From Paraburkholderia sp. BL10I2N1 (GTDB lineage: Bacteria; Pseudomonadota; Gammaproteobacteria; Burkholderiales; Burkholderiaceae), in contig NZ_SNWA01000002.1 of the NCBI RefSeq assembly GCF_004361815.1, forward strand, positions 372,001-436,000: DNA of 64,000 bases. Reading direction: 5' to 3'. Under the pieces are notes generated by a model. The model saw nothing but the letters and a program-made list of their open reading frames with translations. It was not told the origin of the DNA and ran no database searches. A program made the translations under genes and the position numbers. This document shows positions 51,735 through 62,174 of this stretch, one piece after another. Every line of letters starts with the position of its first letter. Within the stretch, counting starts at the first letter, position 1.

Positions 51735-52673
51735 TCATCGCAGAGGAAAATCCCACGGTGCTCCGTGCCTGAATCGGCTTTCGATCCAGCTTTTGAAGGC
51801 AGACACCGGTGCTGCTTCATATTTGGCGGAAGGCCGGACAAAAGATATGTCTCCCGCTGAATCCAGTTCCCAATCCGGCAGTACGCGGACCAGTCGTCCT
51901 TGCGATATGTCCTGATTCATAAGCCACTCCCCCGCGCCGACAATTCCTGCTCCCGAAACTGCGGCTGCTAGCAACGTGTCGCTATCGTTAGTCGTTAAAC
52001 TTCCGTCGACAGGACAGGTGTGTCGCTCCTCTCCACGAACCAGCTTCCATTCCGGGTATGATGTGAATCCGCTAAAGCGAAGGCAATTGTGATTTATCAA
52101 ATCGGCCGGTCCTGCGGGGTGGCCTCGCCTTTTGACATAGGACGGTGCAGCGCCCAGAATCCGGCGATGCGTGCTCAGTTTTTTTGCTACCAGTCGGCTG
52201 TCTTCAAGCTCACCGATACGTATAGCTGCGTCGAACCCTTCGCGTATCAGATCGACAAATCGCTCATCAAACTCAGCAACCACTTTTACCGCCGGATACG
52301 TCTCCATAAACTCTGGCAGTATCGGTGCAATCCATCGACGCCCCATCGAAGCAGGGAGCGCCAGTCTCAAATTTCCTCGGACGTCGGCAGATTCACTTGC
52401 TGCCTGCCGCTCTGCATCACTGATCATCGCCATTGCGATTTGCAGACGCGACGCCATATCTAGCCCAACCTGGGTCAATCGAACATGTCGCGTCGATCGC
52501 TCCATCAATCGGACGCCAAGTCGTGCCTCCATCGCGGCTATCCGCTTCGAAAGCACGGTCGGGTGGCGGTTCAAAAGCTTCCCGGCTGCAACGAAGCTGC
52601 CTTGCTTTGCCACCGCAAGGAAGGCTGCGATTTCGTCAGAGTGACGGTTATCGAAAATATTGGCGTATTCCAT
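51735..52673 (-). CDS. LysR family transcriptional regulator
   Basis: 312 aa. N-terminal HTH (IAAFLAVAKQGSFVAAGKLL, NRHPTVLSKRIAAMEARLGV, RLMERSTRHVRLTQVG) and a periplasmic-binding-like effector domain (VRGNLRLALPASMGRRWIAP onward, with GFDAAIRIGELEDSRLVAKK). The frame is open to 52832 but the HTH sets the start near ATG 52673. It probably regulates rarD, directly downstream. Confidence 0.9.
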   Translation of the reverse strand: MEYANIFDNRHSDEIAAFLAVAKQGSFVAAGKLLNRHPTVLSKRIAAMEARLGVRLMERSTRHVRLTQVGLDMASRLQIAMAMISDAERQAASESADVRGNLRLALPASMGRRWIAPILPEFMETYPAVKVVAEFDERFVDLIREGFDAAIRIGELEDSRLVAKKLSTHRRILGAAPSYVKRRGHPAGPADLINHNCLRFSGFTSYPEWKLVRGEERHTCPVDGSLTTNDSDTLLAAAVSGAGIVGAGEWLMNQDISQGRLVRVLPDWELDSAGDISFVRPSAKYEAAPVSAFKSWIESRFRHGAPWDFPLR

Positions 52674-53324
52674 TGGTCCGTCCGAAAGGTTGAACGAGAT
52701 CGATTGCGCTGATTTCGTGATCGACGCGTCCGACCGTCTCCCGATGACCTTTCGATGCGTCAAATTATGGGAAAGTCGGACTCGTGCATCAAGCGGGATA
52801 AGTGCAGATAATTGCTGCACATGATGCAGCAATTCCGCAACGAATGGCAGGGAAACCGGGAGACTTGCGGGGTCACACCGCAGGGGATGGCAGCTAACAC
52901 TTCGAAAGCATTCGTAGGATAACTGGTGCCGGGCGTCCCTGATTGGCCGGTCACTGCCTCATACAATTGGCATACAAGACCCCAACCTCGGAGGGTAGCG
53001 ATAGGCAGCAGGCGACCCGGAGCGGTCGATCAGCGTCCGAAAAAAAACTCCGCTGTCGGTACCATTTCGGCCCGTCAACACAACCTCGTTCAACATTGCC
53101 CCTTGGTCGAACCTTGGCCGATGATGAACTGCATAGCGGCCTGGCACGAATAACCCGCCGCGCCTCGAAACCGTCGCACGTTGTTCCTTTTGCGCAAAGG
53201 TGATTTCGATGTCCGGCACTTCTGGCGCAAACGCCGCGCGCCTAAAGTCAGGTCGGCCTTCGGACGCGGGTCCTCATAAATGGACCCGCGCGAAGCCTCC
53301 TCAAAAGTCGAAAGGAGTAAAACC
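52674..53324. other. 650-bp intergenic region between divergent genes
   Basis: No convincing gene. 52944-53022 carries TGGCCGGTCACTGCCTCATA and GGCAGCAGGCGACCCGGAGC, the degenerate repeat seen at 13378-13480. The ribosome site GAAAGGAGTAAAACC marks the cupin gene start at the right end. Confidence 0.45.
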
Positions 53325-54269
53325 ATGCTGACCAGGACATCCCCCGCGGTTCGCACTGAACCGAATGTCGCCACGGAAGACGCGCAATACTTCGAATACA
53401 CCTCGTCCGCCAATCCGATTGGTGCGAAGCTCATTTCGCGTGTGCCGTTCCGTAACTTTCCGCCTTCGCTTTATGCAGACGGCGCAACTCGGGTCGTGCC
53501 GCTCGATCTGTCTGCCGAGCTGGGTTGCCCCTGTCCCGCGACCAGTCCCGGTCTGAGCGCCAGCTTCCTGCGCATCAATGCGGGCGATGCGTTGACACTC
53601 GATCCGAATGCGACCTCGCAGGTCTGCTACGTCATTAGCGGATCGGGTAGCGTGAAGCAGTCGGAAACGAACTTCCCGTTTTCGATGGGCGATTTCTTCA
53701 CGTTCCCGGGCGGCCATGCCACGGTGCTGTCCGCTTCTGCGACGACCACGCTGTATTACGTCAATGACGCGCCGCTGCTGACCTATCTTGGTACCACCGG
53801 TGTACATGCGCGCTTTGCGCCGACACGCTATCCGGCCGCCGAGGCGCAGGCAGCTTTGCGCGCGGTCGCGGAACAAGCGAACGCGGGTCGTCGCAACCGA
53901 ATTAGCGTACTAATGGGCAACACCAACTTTCCGCAGACGCGCACGGTCACGCATGTGTTGTGGGCGATGTTCGGTATCGTGCCACCCAACTCGGTGCAGA
54001 AGCCGCACCGGCACCAGTCGGTTACACTAGACTTCATCGCCGGCGGCAAGCCGGGTGTCTATACGCTGGTCGGAACCGAACTGGACTGCGATGGCAATAT
54101 CGTGAATCCGACGCGCGTCGACTGGGAAGCGGGAATGGCATTCGTCACGCCGCCGGGACACTGGCATGCACATTTCAATGAAACGAACGAAAACGCCTAT
54201 GTGATTCCGATCCAGGATGCAGGATTGCAGACTTACCTGCGCACGCTAGACATCCGCTTCGCCCACTAA
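53325..54269 (+). CDS. Bicupin protein, gentisate-dioxygenase-like fold
   Basis: 314 aa with two cupin domains. Cupin 2 keeps a metal site (KPHRHQSVTLDFIAGGKPG and the later PGHWHAHFNETNENAYVIPI). Cupin 1 (ASFLRINAGDALTLDPNATS, CYVISGSGSVKQ, MGDFFTFPGG) lacks histidines and is probably structural. The arrangement recalls gentisate/salicylate dioxygenases, which act on aromatic acids, but the active-site residues were not matched one by one. ATG 53325 has GAAAGGAG. Its stop overlaps that of the convergent LysR gene. Confidence 0.8.
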   Translation: MLTRTSPAVRTEPNVATEDAQYFEYTSSANPIGAKLISRVPFRNFPPSLYADGATRVVPLDLSAELGCPCPATSPGLSASFLRINAGDALTLDPNATSQVCYVISGSGSVKQSETNFPFSMGDFFTFPGGHATVLSASATTTLYYVNDAPLLTYLGTTGVHARFAPTRYPAAEAQAALRAVAEQANAGRRNRISVLMGNTNFPQTRTVTHVLWAMFGIVPPNSVQKPHRHQSVTLDFIAGGKPGVYTLVGTELDCDGNIVNPTRVDWEAGMAFVTPPGHWHAHFNETNENAYVIPIQDAGLQTYLRTLDIRFAH

Positions 54270-55228
54270 GGCTGAGGCTCCAGTGCGAGTCCGTCGTCCC
54301 AGTACGGCGGCTCGCCAAACGCCTCGGCATAGAAATCCACGAAGGCGCGCACCTTCGACGAGACGGTCTTCTTCGGTGGGTAGACCGCCCAGACCGCGGG
54401 TTCGGCTCGTCCGGTGCGTGCTTCCCATTCCGGCAGCACGTGCTGCAGGCGCCCTTCGCGCAGGGCCGTAGAGGTGAGCCATGTCGGCAGCAGCGCCACG
54501 CCACAACCGGCCACGGCGAGCGCGAGCACGGCTTCGGAGTCGTCAGCGCGCAAGCGCCCCTGCAATTCCACCAACACCTGTTCCTGTTCTTGCAGCGCCC
54601 GCGCGTCCGCGGTGACCAACGTGAAATACCATTTGTCGTCCGGTACCGGGGGTACGCGAAGCGCATCGTGCGCGGCCAGATCGCCAGGGACACGTGGTGT
54701 GCCGCTACGCGCGAAATACGCCAGGCTGCCACAGACGATACGACGATGCGGTGCCAGGCGCCTCGCCATCAATGACGAATCGGGCAGCACGCCGGTACGG
54801 ATCGCCACATCAATGCCCGCGTCGATCATGTTGAGCGTTTCGTCCGCAGAGACGATGTCGAGGTCGATATCAGGATAGCGCGCCATGAAGGCCGGCAGAT
54901 GCGGCACGATGTGCAGGCGGCCGAATGCCGGTGGCATTGTCACGCGCAGCACGCCTTGTGGCGTGCGATTTAGCGACGACGTCACTTCGCGCGCGTCATC
55001 GAGTGCTTGCAACGCTAACAAGGCGTGTTCACGAAACAGTCGGCCGCCTTCTGTCAGGACGAGGCCGCGCGTCGACCGGTTGAATAGGGCGATGCCCAGA
55101 TCGCTTTCGAGTTCGCTTACGTAGCGCGAGACAGTCGAGGTCTTGACGGACAGTGCATTGGCCGTCTTGCTGAAGCTCTGCAGTTCCGCTGCGCAAACGA
55201 AGGCCCGTACTGCGGCGAAGTAGTCCAT
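54266..55228 (-). CDS. LysR family transcriptional regulator
   Basis: 320 aa. HTH region MDYFAAVRAFVCAAELQSFS, KTANALSVKTSTVSRYVSEL, GIALFNRSTRGLVLTEGGRL followed by a LysR substrate domain (PQGVLRVTMPPAFGRLHIVP, GIDVAIRTGVLPDSSLMARR) of the DsdC/TrpI-like (CrgA) subgroup. It converges with the bicupin gene, their stop codons overlapping in CTAA (54266-54269). Confidence 0.92.
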   Translation of the reverse strand: MDYFAAVRAFVCAAELQSFSKTANALSVKTSTVSRYVSELESDLGIALFNRSTRGLVLTEGGRLFREHALLALQALDDAREVTSSLNRTPQGVLRVTMPPAFGRLHIVPHLPAFMARYPDIDLDIVSADETLNMIDAGIDVAIRTGVLPDSSLMARRLAPHRRIVCGSLAYFARSGTPRVPGDLAAHDALRVPPVPDDKWYFTLVTADARALQEQEQVLVELQGRLRADDSEAVLALAVAGCGVALLPTWLTSTALREGRLQHVLPEWEARTGRAEPAVWAVYPPKKTVSSKVRAFVDFYAEAFGEPPYWDDGLALEPQP

Positions 55229-55513
55229 GGACTGTCTGACGTGAATGGGATTACCTGGCTTTTGCCTGGACCGGTAGTGTACTGCCCGGGCGCGGCCAGC
55301 GTGATGAGGAGTCGATCACGTCGTCAAAGCTATCGCGTTTGGATGCAATGTCCGCTTCATGAGGACAGGCAGACGCTCGACGCCAGGACCGATTGAGATC
55401 CCGAGCTTATCGGCTTCCCGACCAATCAAGGAGTTACGTTGCGGGCGCGTTTAGTTTGCCCTTTTCCGTTGCCCTGCCAGAATGGAGCCCACGCCCACTC
55501 TCCGGAGAAACGC

Positions 55514-56434
55514 ATGGAATTGCGACAGTTACGATATTTCGTCAGTGTCGTGGAGCACGGAAGCATGGGGCGCGCCGCGCTCGAACTCGGCGTGGTCACT
55601 TCCGCGCTCAGCCAGCAGATCAGCCGGCTGGAGAGCGAGCTCTCGACCCGTCTGCTGCAGCGCACGTCTAGCGGCGTGGTGCCAACCGACGCAGGACTCG
55701 CGTTCTGGCGGCAAGCGCAGCTTGCATTGCGTCATGTTGACGATGCAGCGCTTGCCGCCCGGCAGGCCCGTCTTTCGGGCCATGTGAGCGTAGGCCTGGC
55801 ACCGAGCACCACGGGCGTACTGGGATTGGCCTTCATGCAGGCGATGCGCGAACGCTACCCCGACGTCCGGCTGCGCATGGTCGAGAGTTTGTCGGGGTAT
55901 CTTGCTTCCATGCTTGGCGCGCGGCAGATCGATCTCGCGATCCTGTTCCACGAGGAGCCGGCCCAACGTTGGAGCGTCATACCGTTGCTTGACGAACGGC
56001 TGTTCGTCATCGGCACCAGCACGCTTCACGGCATGCCTGCCGGCTCACAAGTACACATCGCGAAGCTCGGCGAGCTGCCGCTCATTCTGCCGAGCGGATC
56101 ACACGGCCTGCGCGCGCTGTTGGCCGCCTCATTCAAACGCGCAAGGTACGAGCCGCGTATCGTCGCCGAAGTCGATGGCCTTGCCATGCTGATGGACGCG
56201 GTGCGCGGCGGGCTTGGGGCAACGATCCAGCCAGGCGCGGCGCTGGCGCGCCCGGAAAACGCGGCTCTAGCGAGCGTCCAGATCGCGGATGCCGACGCCA
56301 GAAGACCGAACCTGATCGTCAGCGTCTCCGATGACGAATTGTCGCCCGCCGGGCTCGCTGCGCGGGTCGTACTTGCCGATGTCGCCCGGGCGGTCGTAGC
56401 CGAAGGCCGCTGGCCGGGCGCGACTCTGCGCTAG
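55514..56434 (+). CDS. tcuR: LysR regulator of the tricarballylate operon
   Basis: 306 aa. HTH MELRQLRYFVSVVEHGSMGR, ELGVVTSALSQQISRLESEL, then an effector domain (VSVGLAPSTTGVLGLAFMQA, LPLILPSGSHGLRALLAASF) of the CbbR/NAC-like group. ATG 55514 has CCGGAG before it. It lies 95 bp upstream of tcuA on the same strand, matching the tcuR-tcuABC order; known TcuR proteins activate tcuABC in response to tricarballylate. The name is based on context. Confidence 0.82.
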   Translation: MELRQLRYFVSVVEHGSMGRAALELGVVTSALSQQISRLESELSTRLLQRTSSGVVPTDAGLAFWRQAQLALRHVDDAALAARQARLSGHVSVGLAPSTTGVLGLAFMQAMRERYPDVRLRMVESLSGYLASMLGARQIDLAILFHEEPAQRWSVIPLLDERLFVIGTSTLHGMPAGSQVHIAKLGELPLILPSGSHGLRALLAASFKRARYEPRIVAEVDGLAMLMDAVRGGLGATIQPGAALARPENAALASVQIADADARRPNLIVSVSDDELSPAGLAARVVLADVARAVVAEGRWPGATLR

Positions 56435-56529
56435 AGAACCCTTCACGAAGCCTGAAGCCCCCTTGCCGCTTTGCTGATGGCGGCGGGTGCCGTCGCCCTC
56501 TACAGTTCGTCTCAAAGGAGACAACTGAG

Positions 56530-57939
56530 ATGATCGACGTGCTCATCATAGGCGGCGGCAATGCGGCGCTATGCGCCGCCCTCATGGCCCGCGAAGCCGG
56601 CGCCTCCGTGCAACTGCTCGAATCGGCACCCAGGGAATGGCGCGGCGGCAACTCCCAGCACACACGAAATCTGCGCTGCATGCACGATGCGCCCCAGGAT
56701 GTGCTGGTCGACGCCTATCCCGAAGAAGAATACTGGCAGGACCTGCTCAAGGTCACTGGCGGCCTGACGAACGAGCATCTGGCGCGTCTCGTGATCCGTG
56801 CGTCGTCCAGTTGCAGGCCGTGGATGCAGAAGCACGGCGTGCGGTTCCAGCCACCCCTTTCAGGCGCGCTGCATGTGGCCCGGACCAACGCGTTTTTCAT
56901 GGGCGGCGGCAAGGCGCTGGTCAATGCGTATTATCGCAGCGCTGAAGCGTATGGCGTCCAGATTCGCTACGACACCCCGATAGACGCCATCGAGCTCGAT
57001 GGCGACCGGTTCGTCGCTGCGAGAAGCGGCAAGCAACGTTTTGAAGCACGCGCGTGCGTGCTGGCGGCCGGCGGCTTCGAATCCAATCGCGAATGGTTGC
57101 GAGAGGCGTGGGGCCAGAATGAACGCGGCGAGTGGCCCGCCGACAACTTCCTGATTCGCGGCACCCGCTTCAACAAGGGCGTCTTGCTGAAATTCATGAT
57201 CGATGCGGGCGCGGATGCAATCGGCGACCCCTCGCAATCGCATTGTGTGGCAATCGACGCACGCGCGCCTTTGTATGACGGTGGAATCTGCACCCGGATC
57301 GATTGTGTGTCGCTCGGCGTAGTCCTTAACCGCGACGCGAAGCGCTTCTATGACGAGGGCGAAGACTTCTGGCCAAAGCGGTACGCGATCTGGGGCCGCC
57401 TTGTGGCGCAGCAGCCCGACCAGATCGGCTACTCGATTATCGATGCCAAGGCCATCGGCCGATTCATGCCGCCGGTCTTCCCGGGTGAAAGATCCGACAC
57501 ACTTCCGGAACTCGCCCGAAAACTGAAGCTGCCCGAGTCCACGTTCGTCAAGACGATCGACGCGTACAACGCCGCGTGCAGGGTTGGGACATTCGACCAT
57601 ACTGCGCTCGATGACTGTCACACGGAAAACCTGCTGCCACCGAAAACTCACTGGGCGCGCCCGATCGATACGCCACCCTTCTATGGCTATGCATTGCGAC
57701 CCGGCATCACGTTCACGTACCTCGGGCTCAAGGTCAACGACAAGGCCCAGGTGCATTTCGGCGGACGCCCAAGCGACAACCTTTTCGTAGCAGGCGAAAT
57801 GATGGCCGGCAATGTGCTCGGCAAGGGTTATACGGCGGGCGTCGGCATGTCAATCGGCACCGCTTTTGGACGCATCGCGGGCGCTGAAGCGGCAGAGGCC
57901 GCTACCCAACACCATGGAGTTCACCGTGCACAAGCTTGA
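56530..57939 (+). CDS. tcuA: FAD-dependent tricarballylate dehydrogenase
   Basis: 469 aa. An FAD/fumarate-reductase-type flavoprotein: dinucleotide motif [20 protein letters not shown] at the N-terminus, [25 protein letters not shown] and the C-terminal [20 protein letters not shown] with [10 protein letters not shown]. It oxidises tricarballylate to cis-aconitate, passing electrons to TcuB. ATG 56530 follows AAAGGAGACAACTGAG. Full length for TcuA (about 465 aa). tcuB overlaps its end by 26 bp. Confidence 0.93.
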   Translation: MIDVLIIGGGNAALCAALMAREAGASVQLLESAPREWRGGNSQHTRNLRCMHDAPQDVLVDAYPEEEYWQDLLKVTGGLTNEHLARLVIRASSSCRPWMQKHGVRFQPPLSGALHVARTNAFFMGGGKALVNAYYRSAEAYGVQIRYDTPIDAIELDGDRFVAARSGKQRFEARACVLAAGGFESNREWLREAWGQNERGEWPADNFLIRGTRFNKGVLLKFMIDAGADAIGDPSQSHCVAIDARAPLYDGGICTRIDCVSLGVVLNRDAKRFYDEGEDFWPKRYAIWGRLVAQQPDQIGYSIIDAKAIGRFMPPVFPGERSDTLPELARKLKLPESTFVKTIDAYNAACRVGTFDHTALDDCHTENLLPPKTHWARPIDTPPFYGYALRPGITFTYLGLKVNDKAQVHFGGRPSDNLFVAGEMMAGNVLGKGYTAGVGMSIGTAFGRIAGAEAAEAATQHHGVHRAQA

Positions 57940-59140
57940 AGCACTGGCTCGCGAGGCTCAGGAACTCGCGTCGGCTCCCTCCGGTATCCATCGCTCCATG
58001 AGCGAGCTGCCGTCTCCGGTCATTCGCGTTCTTCCGTTGACCGACAACGAAGCTGAAGTCGCAAGACAGATGCAGATATGCAATGCCTGCCGCTATTGCG
58101 AAGGATTCTGTGCAGTCTTTCCGGCCATGACGCGCCGACTCGAGTTCGGCAAGGCCGACGTCAACTATCTCGCCAACCTTTGCCACAACTGCGGAGCGTG
58201 CTACCACGCATGCCAGTACGCCCCGCCGCATGAGTTCGCGGTCAACGTACCGAAGGCGATGGCTCAGGTTCGGATAGAGACCTACGCCGAATACGCATGG
58301 CCATCCTTTATGGGCGCGCTTTACAAGCGCAACGGCCTGACCGTCTCGCTCGCGCTTGCAGCCGGTCTCGCGTTTTTTCTCATTCTCGGCGTCTGGCTGA
58401 AAGGGTCACTCACCGGCGAGCGCTTGGGCGGAAACTTCTATGCTGTGTTCCCGCACAACCTGCTGGCTGCGCTTTTTGGAGCGGTATTCGGCTTTGCGAT
58501 CCTTGCACTCGGAGCCGGCGTGACGCGATTCTGGCGTGATGTGTCCGCCGGGACGGCGGCCTCGGTTCCCGCCGTCGCCGAGGCTACGAAGCATGTGCTT
58601 GCACTGACTTACCTCGACGGCGGGCACGGAGACGGCTGCAATGAATCGAGCGACGCGTTCACACTCGCCCGTCGCCGCTTTCACCATTTCACGTTCTACG
58701 GCTTCATGCTGTGCTTCGCGGCCACCGTCGTCGCGACCTTCTATCACTACGCGCTCGGACTGCACGCTCCCTACGCATTGTTCACCCTGCCTGTGCTCCT
58801 CGGCACCGCGGGCGGGATTGGCCTGCTTATTGGGCCGGCGGGGCTGCTATGGCTCAACCTGCGCCGCCACCCGAATCACGGCGATCCGAAGCAGCGACCG
58901 ATGGATCGAGGCTTCATTGCGCTGCTCCTGCTCACCAGTGCAACCGGGCTCGCGCTTCTGGCCTGGCGCGACACCGCTCAAATGGCATGGTTGCTCGCGG
59001 CACACCTGGGCGTAGTCATGGCGCTCTTCGCCACGCTGCCGTACGGCAAATTTGCCCACGGAGTCTATCGGTCGGCTGCACTCCTGAAGTCGTCGATCGA
59101 AAAGCGACAAGTCAATACCCCGCAAACCGGGTCCGACTGA
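57914..59140 (+). CDS. tcuB: Tricarballylate utilisation protein B (Fe-S membrane electron carrier)
   Basis: 408 aa. Two [4Fe-4S] motifs near the N-terminus ([19 protein letters not shown] and [20 protein letters not shown]) are followed by about six helices with histidines for heme ([40 protein letters not shown]). TcuB takes electrons from TcuA FADH2 and delivers them to the quinone pool. ATG 57914 lies within the tcuA end. The frame open from 57812 is tcuA shadow. Confidence 0.93.
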   Translation: MEFTVHKLEALAREAQELASAPSGIHRSMSELPSPVIRVLPLTDNEAEVARQMQICNACRYCEGFCAVFPAMTRRLEFGKADVNYLANLCHNCGACYHACQYAPPHEFAVNVPKAMAQVRIETYAEYAWPSFMGALYKRNGLTVSLALAAGLAFFLILGVWLKGSLTGERLGGNFYAVFPHNLLAALFGAVFGFAILALGAGVTRFWRDVSAGTAASVPAVAEATKHVLALTYLDGGHGDGCNESSDAFTLARRRFHHFTFYGFMLCFAATVVATFYHYALGLHAPYALFTLPVLLGTAGGIGLLIGPAGLLWLNLRRHPNHGDPKQRPMDRGFIALLLLTSATGLALLAWRDTAQMAWLLAAHLGVVMALFATLPYGKFAHGVYRSAALLKSSIEKRQVNTPQTGSD

Positions 59141-59205
59141 CCGCAAACCGGTCGAACGCTGTCGACCGGCCGTTAGCAATAAAAATACATCCATGGAGAC
59201 AAATC

Positions 59206-60522
59206 ATGAACGCCTCATCGTTAGCGGCGAAAGATCCGGTTGGCGCTCGCACGTCAAAGTTCAGCGCAGTCCTGCGCGTCACCAGCGGCAACTTTCTGGA
59301 ACAGTTCGACTTTTTTCTATTCGGCTTTTATGCCGCCCAGATTGCCAGGGTGTTCTTCCCGTCCAGTAGCGAGTTCGCATCGCTGATGTTGACGTTTTCC
59401 GTCTTTGGGGCGGGGTTCCTGATGCGACCGCTCGGCGCCATCGTGCTTGGGGCGTACATCGACGAAGTCGGCCGCCGTAAGGGGCTCATCGTGACATTGT
59501 CGATCATGGCGAGCGGCACGATCCTGATTGCATGCGTGCCGGGGTATACGACGATCGGCATGCTCGCGCCTGCACTGGTGCTGGCGGGACGACTTCTGCA
59601 GGGCTTTTCGGCCGGCGCCGAGCTCGGCGGCGTCTCGGTGTACCTTGCGGAAATGGCGTCCCCAGGCCGCAAAGGCTTTTATACGAGCTGGCAATCGGCG
59701 AGCCAGCAGGTCGCCATCGTGGTCGCAGCGGCGCTCGGCTATTTCCTTAACAACTGGATGACGGCGAATCAGATTGGCGCGTGGGGCTGGCGTATTCCGT
59801 TCTTCCTTGGCTGTGCGATCGTGCCGTTCATTTTCTTCCTGCGGCGCTCATTGCAGGAGACGGAGGAGTTCAAGAAGCAGCGCCATCATCCGCGCGTCGG
59901 CGAGGTGTTTCGAACGATGCTGGCAAACTGGCGCACCGTCTTTGCAGGCATGCTGCTCGTCGCGATGACGACCACCACGTTCTACCTGATCACCGTGTAC
60001 ACCCCGACTTTCGGCAAGACGGTGCTGAAGCTCACGACTGCGGACAGCCTGCTGGTCACTATCTGTGTTGGCATATCCAACTTTATCTGGCTACCGATCG
60101 GCGGTGCGTTGTCGGATCGTATTGGGCGCCGGCCGATCCTGATCGCGATCACACTGCTTGCCATCTGCTCGTCATACCCGGCTCTTTCCTGGTTGGCGGC
60201 CGCGCCAAGCTTTGGCCGCATGCTCGCGGTGCTGCTGTGGTTGTCGTTTTTTTTCGGGATGTATAACGGCGCGATGGTCGCGGCTCTGACGGAAGTCATG
60301 CCGGTCAACGTGCGCGTCGCTGGTTTCTCGCTCGCTTTCAGCCTTGCAACCGCCGTCTTTGGCGGATTTACTCCCGCCGTGTCGACCTATCTCATTCAAG
60401 TGACCGGCGACAAGGCGGCGCCCGGTTATTGGTTGAGTTTCGCAGCCGTATGTGGCCTCGTCGCGACGCTTGTGCTCTATCGGCGAGGCGGTGCAGCGGA
60501 GCGATCGGCGACCGTCGCCTGA
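59206..60522 (+). CDS. tcuC: Tricarballylate/citrate MFS proton symporter
   Basis: 438 aa, 12 helices, metabolite:H+ symporter family (CitA/TcuC group): [20 protein letters not shown] in helix 1, [40 protein letters not shown] with the E of helix 4, and [15 protein letters not shown] in the central loop. ATG 59206 follows ATGGAGACAAATC. It brings the substrate of TcuA into the cell; third gene of tcuABC. Confidence 0.92.
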   Translation: MNASSLAAKDPVGARTSKFSAVLRVTSGNFLEQFDFFLFGFYAAQIARVFFPSSSEFASLMLTFSVFGAGFLMRPLGAIVLGAYIDEVGRRKGLIVTLSIMASGTILIACVPGYTTIGMLAPALVLAGRLLQGFSAGAELGGVSVYLAEMASPGRKGFYTSWQSASQQVAIVVAAALGYFLNNWMTANQIGAWGWRIPFFLGCAIVPFIFFLRRSLQETEEFKKQRHHPRVGEVFRTMLANWRTVFAGMLLVAMTTTTFYLITVYTPTFGKTVLKLTTADSLLVTICVGISNFIWLPIGGALSDRIGRRPILIAITLLAICSSYPALSWLAAAPSFGRMLAVLLWLSFFFGMYNGAMVAALTEVMPVNVRVAGFSLAFSLATAVFGGFTPAVSTYLIQVTGDKAAPGYWLSFAAVCGLVATLVLYRRGGAAERSATVA

Positions 60523-60744
60523 CGAGTCGCGCAAGGCACGCATCTCGTCGCCTGGCCCGCAGAGCGGCGGGACCAAAATGCCTATGCGCCCCGCTCCGAA
60601 TGATTCGGTTCCAACAACCTTTGCTCGCGAATCGCCGCGTCCCGGCGAACCGGCATCTCGCGACTGAACTCACCGCTGTCCGCCCGCAACGTGCTGTTTT
60701 GTAAGCAAGCGAAGTGCATTGCTTAAACTTCAGGAGACATTTCC

Positions 60745-60948
60745 ATGCAAATCACCGGTATGTTGCACGGCGCGCGCCTGCTGCAATTCGTCGGATTTCC
60801 GGCCAGCGAAATCCTGGGTCCGAGCGCCAGCGAAGAGGAAGTCAAGGCGCTGATCGACCGTCATCGCCAGATCTTCATTAAGCCCGTCTTCAAGGGCGGA
60901 GTCGGCAAGAAGGCGCTGCTCGCCTACCCGATCAAAACCGGTGGATGA
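60745..60948 (+). pseudogene. Truncated second copy of the ATP-citrate-lyase small-subunit-like gene
   Basis: The first 56 or so codons (MQITGMLHGARLLQFVGFPA, SEILGPSASEEEVKALIDRH, FIKPVFKGGVGKK) match the N-terminus of the protein at 22706 (MQVTGMLHGARLLQFVGFPT). Similarity ends at about 60913, where ten unrelated codons run to a stop at 60946-60948. The rest of the ATP-grasp and citrate domains is gone and the porin 3' flank begins, so a deletion or rearrangement joined the two. The intact ribosome site (CAGGAGACATTTCC) shows it was a functional fourth gene of the tcuABC unit. Confidence 0.85.
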
Positions 60949-62143
60949 TGCCCACGCCTGCCGCGAACTGGCTGCGTGACGAGGACGGCGCGCCGTTCTG
61001 ACCATCTCCGATATCAGCCGTTGCGTTGATGATGCTCGTAGACGTACCGGCCTTGTTCGGCGCTAAAGTCTGGCCGCCCGCACGTTGGTAGGCTTCCAGC
61101 GCATACAGTCCGGTACGTTTAGAGAGGCTGTAGTACTGTGAGAGATTGAATTGCTGATAGCGCGCCGCACTTGTGATGCCATTTGACTGCGTTGCCCTTG
61201 TATAGCTATAGCCGGCAGCCAGATCCAGCGCCGTCAGCGGCTTGAAGTGCAACACTGCGCCAGCCGTGTTGAAGATCGCTTCGTTGCGGAACGCCGAATT
61301 GACGCCGGGAATGTATTGCACGTTCGAATACGAGAACGACACGTCCCATTGGGAGTTGAACGCGTAACCGCCTGTCACAGCAACCCGCTGCTGGGCCTGC
61401 GCCGTCTGATAGCCGTTGTTAATGCCCGACACAGCTGGTTGCGCACCGGCATTCGACGTCGTGGAATCCGCGCCCCACGCACCGCCGCCGGGCGTCGAGT
61501 TATTGATGCGCTGGAAGCCCGCAGCAATGCCAAACGGACCGCTCAGGTACTGCAATGCCGCGCTCCACGTCGAACCCGCGTTAAGGCTGCCCGGCACACC
61601 GCCCAGCGAATACGAGCCGCCTGCCGTCAGACCATGGAAATTCGGTGACGTATACACCAGCGAGTTGTTCACGCGGTAATCCACGTCGAGCGCATCGATA
61701 TCGCCCGGGTGGGCGCCATAGGCGCCAATTAGCCACGTTGTAGGGCTATAGGGCGCGAGCAGGTTGTAGTACGACGTGTACTGGCGGCCTGCCGTCAGTG
61801 TACCGGAGGTAGGATTCGTCACGCCCACATACGCCTGACGACTGAAGCCGAGGCCTGTGACGGACTGAGCGCCCGTTGCACTGTTGAAGCCCTGTTCCAG
61901 CTGGAAGATCGCCTTCGTGCCGCCGCCCAAATCCTCGCTGCCCTTCAGGCCGAAGCGGCTCCCCCCCCAGATACCGTTGACCATCTTGACCGCCGACCGG
62001 CCACCCGTTGTCGAACCAAGTGACGTCTGGCTGCTCTGATAGCCGATCCCCGCGTCCACGATGCCGTACAACGTCACGCTGCTCTGGGCGTGCGCGCTGA
62101 GAGCAACCAACCCAAAAGCCGAAGTTGCTAGTACCTTTTTCAG
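60932..62143 (-). CDS. General porin with disrupted start
   Basis: About 403 codons. A Burkholderia-type trimeric porin: mature start QSSVTLYGIVDAGIGYQSSQ, strand repeats such as GSRFGLKGSEDLGGGTKAIF and GFSRQAYVGVTNPTSGTLTA, terminal GVGIIHRF with the C-terminal phenylalanine needed for Bam assembly. The signal peptide reads KKVLATSAFGLVALSAHA, but the codon where ATG should be is CTG (62141-62143), because the adjoining ISL3-type sequence starts there; an in-frame TAA lies three codons further up. TTG 62110 would remove most of the signal. The gene is probably silent or poorly expressed. Confidence 0.8.
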   Translation of the reverse strand: MKKVLATSAFGLVALSAHAQSSVTLYGIVDAGIGYQSSQTSLGSTTGGRSAVKMVNGIWGGSRFGLKGSEDLGGGTKAIFQLEQGFNSATGAQSVTGLGFSRQAYVGVTNPTSGTLTAGRQYTSYYNLLAPYSPTTWLIGAYGAHPGDIDALDVDYRVNNSLVYTSPNFHGLTAGGSYSLGGVPGSLNAGSTWSAALQYLSGPFGIAAGFQRINNSTPGGGAWGADSTTSNAGAQPAVSGINNGYQTAQAQQRVAVTGGYAFNSQWDVSFSYSNVQYIPGVNSAFRNEAIFNTAGAVLHFKPLTALDLAAGYSYTRATQSNGITSAARYQQFNLSQYYSLSKRTGLYALEAYQRAGGQTLAPNKAGTSTSIINATADIGDGQNGAPSSSRSQFAAGVGIIHRF

Positions 62144-62174
62144 GCTCTTTTAAAAGCGCAGTGGGTAATGCGGC

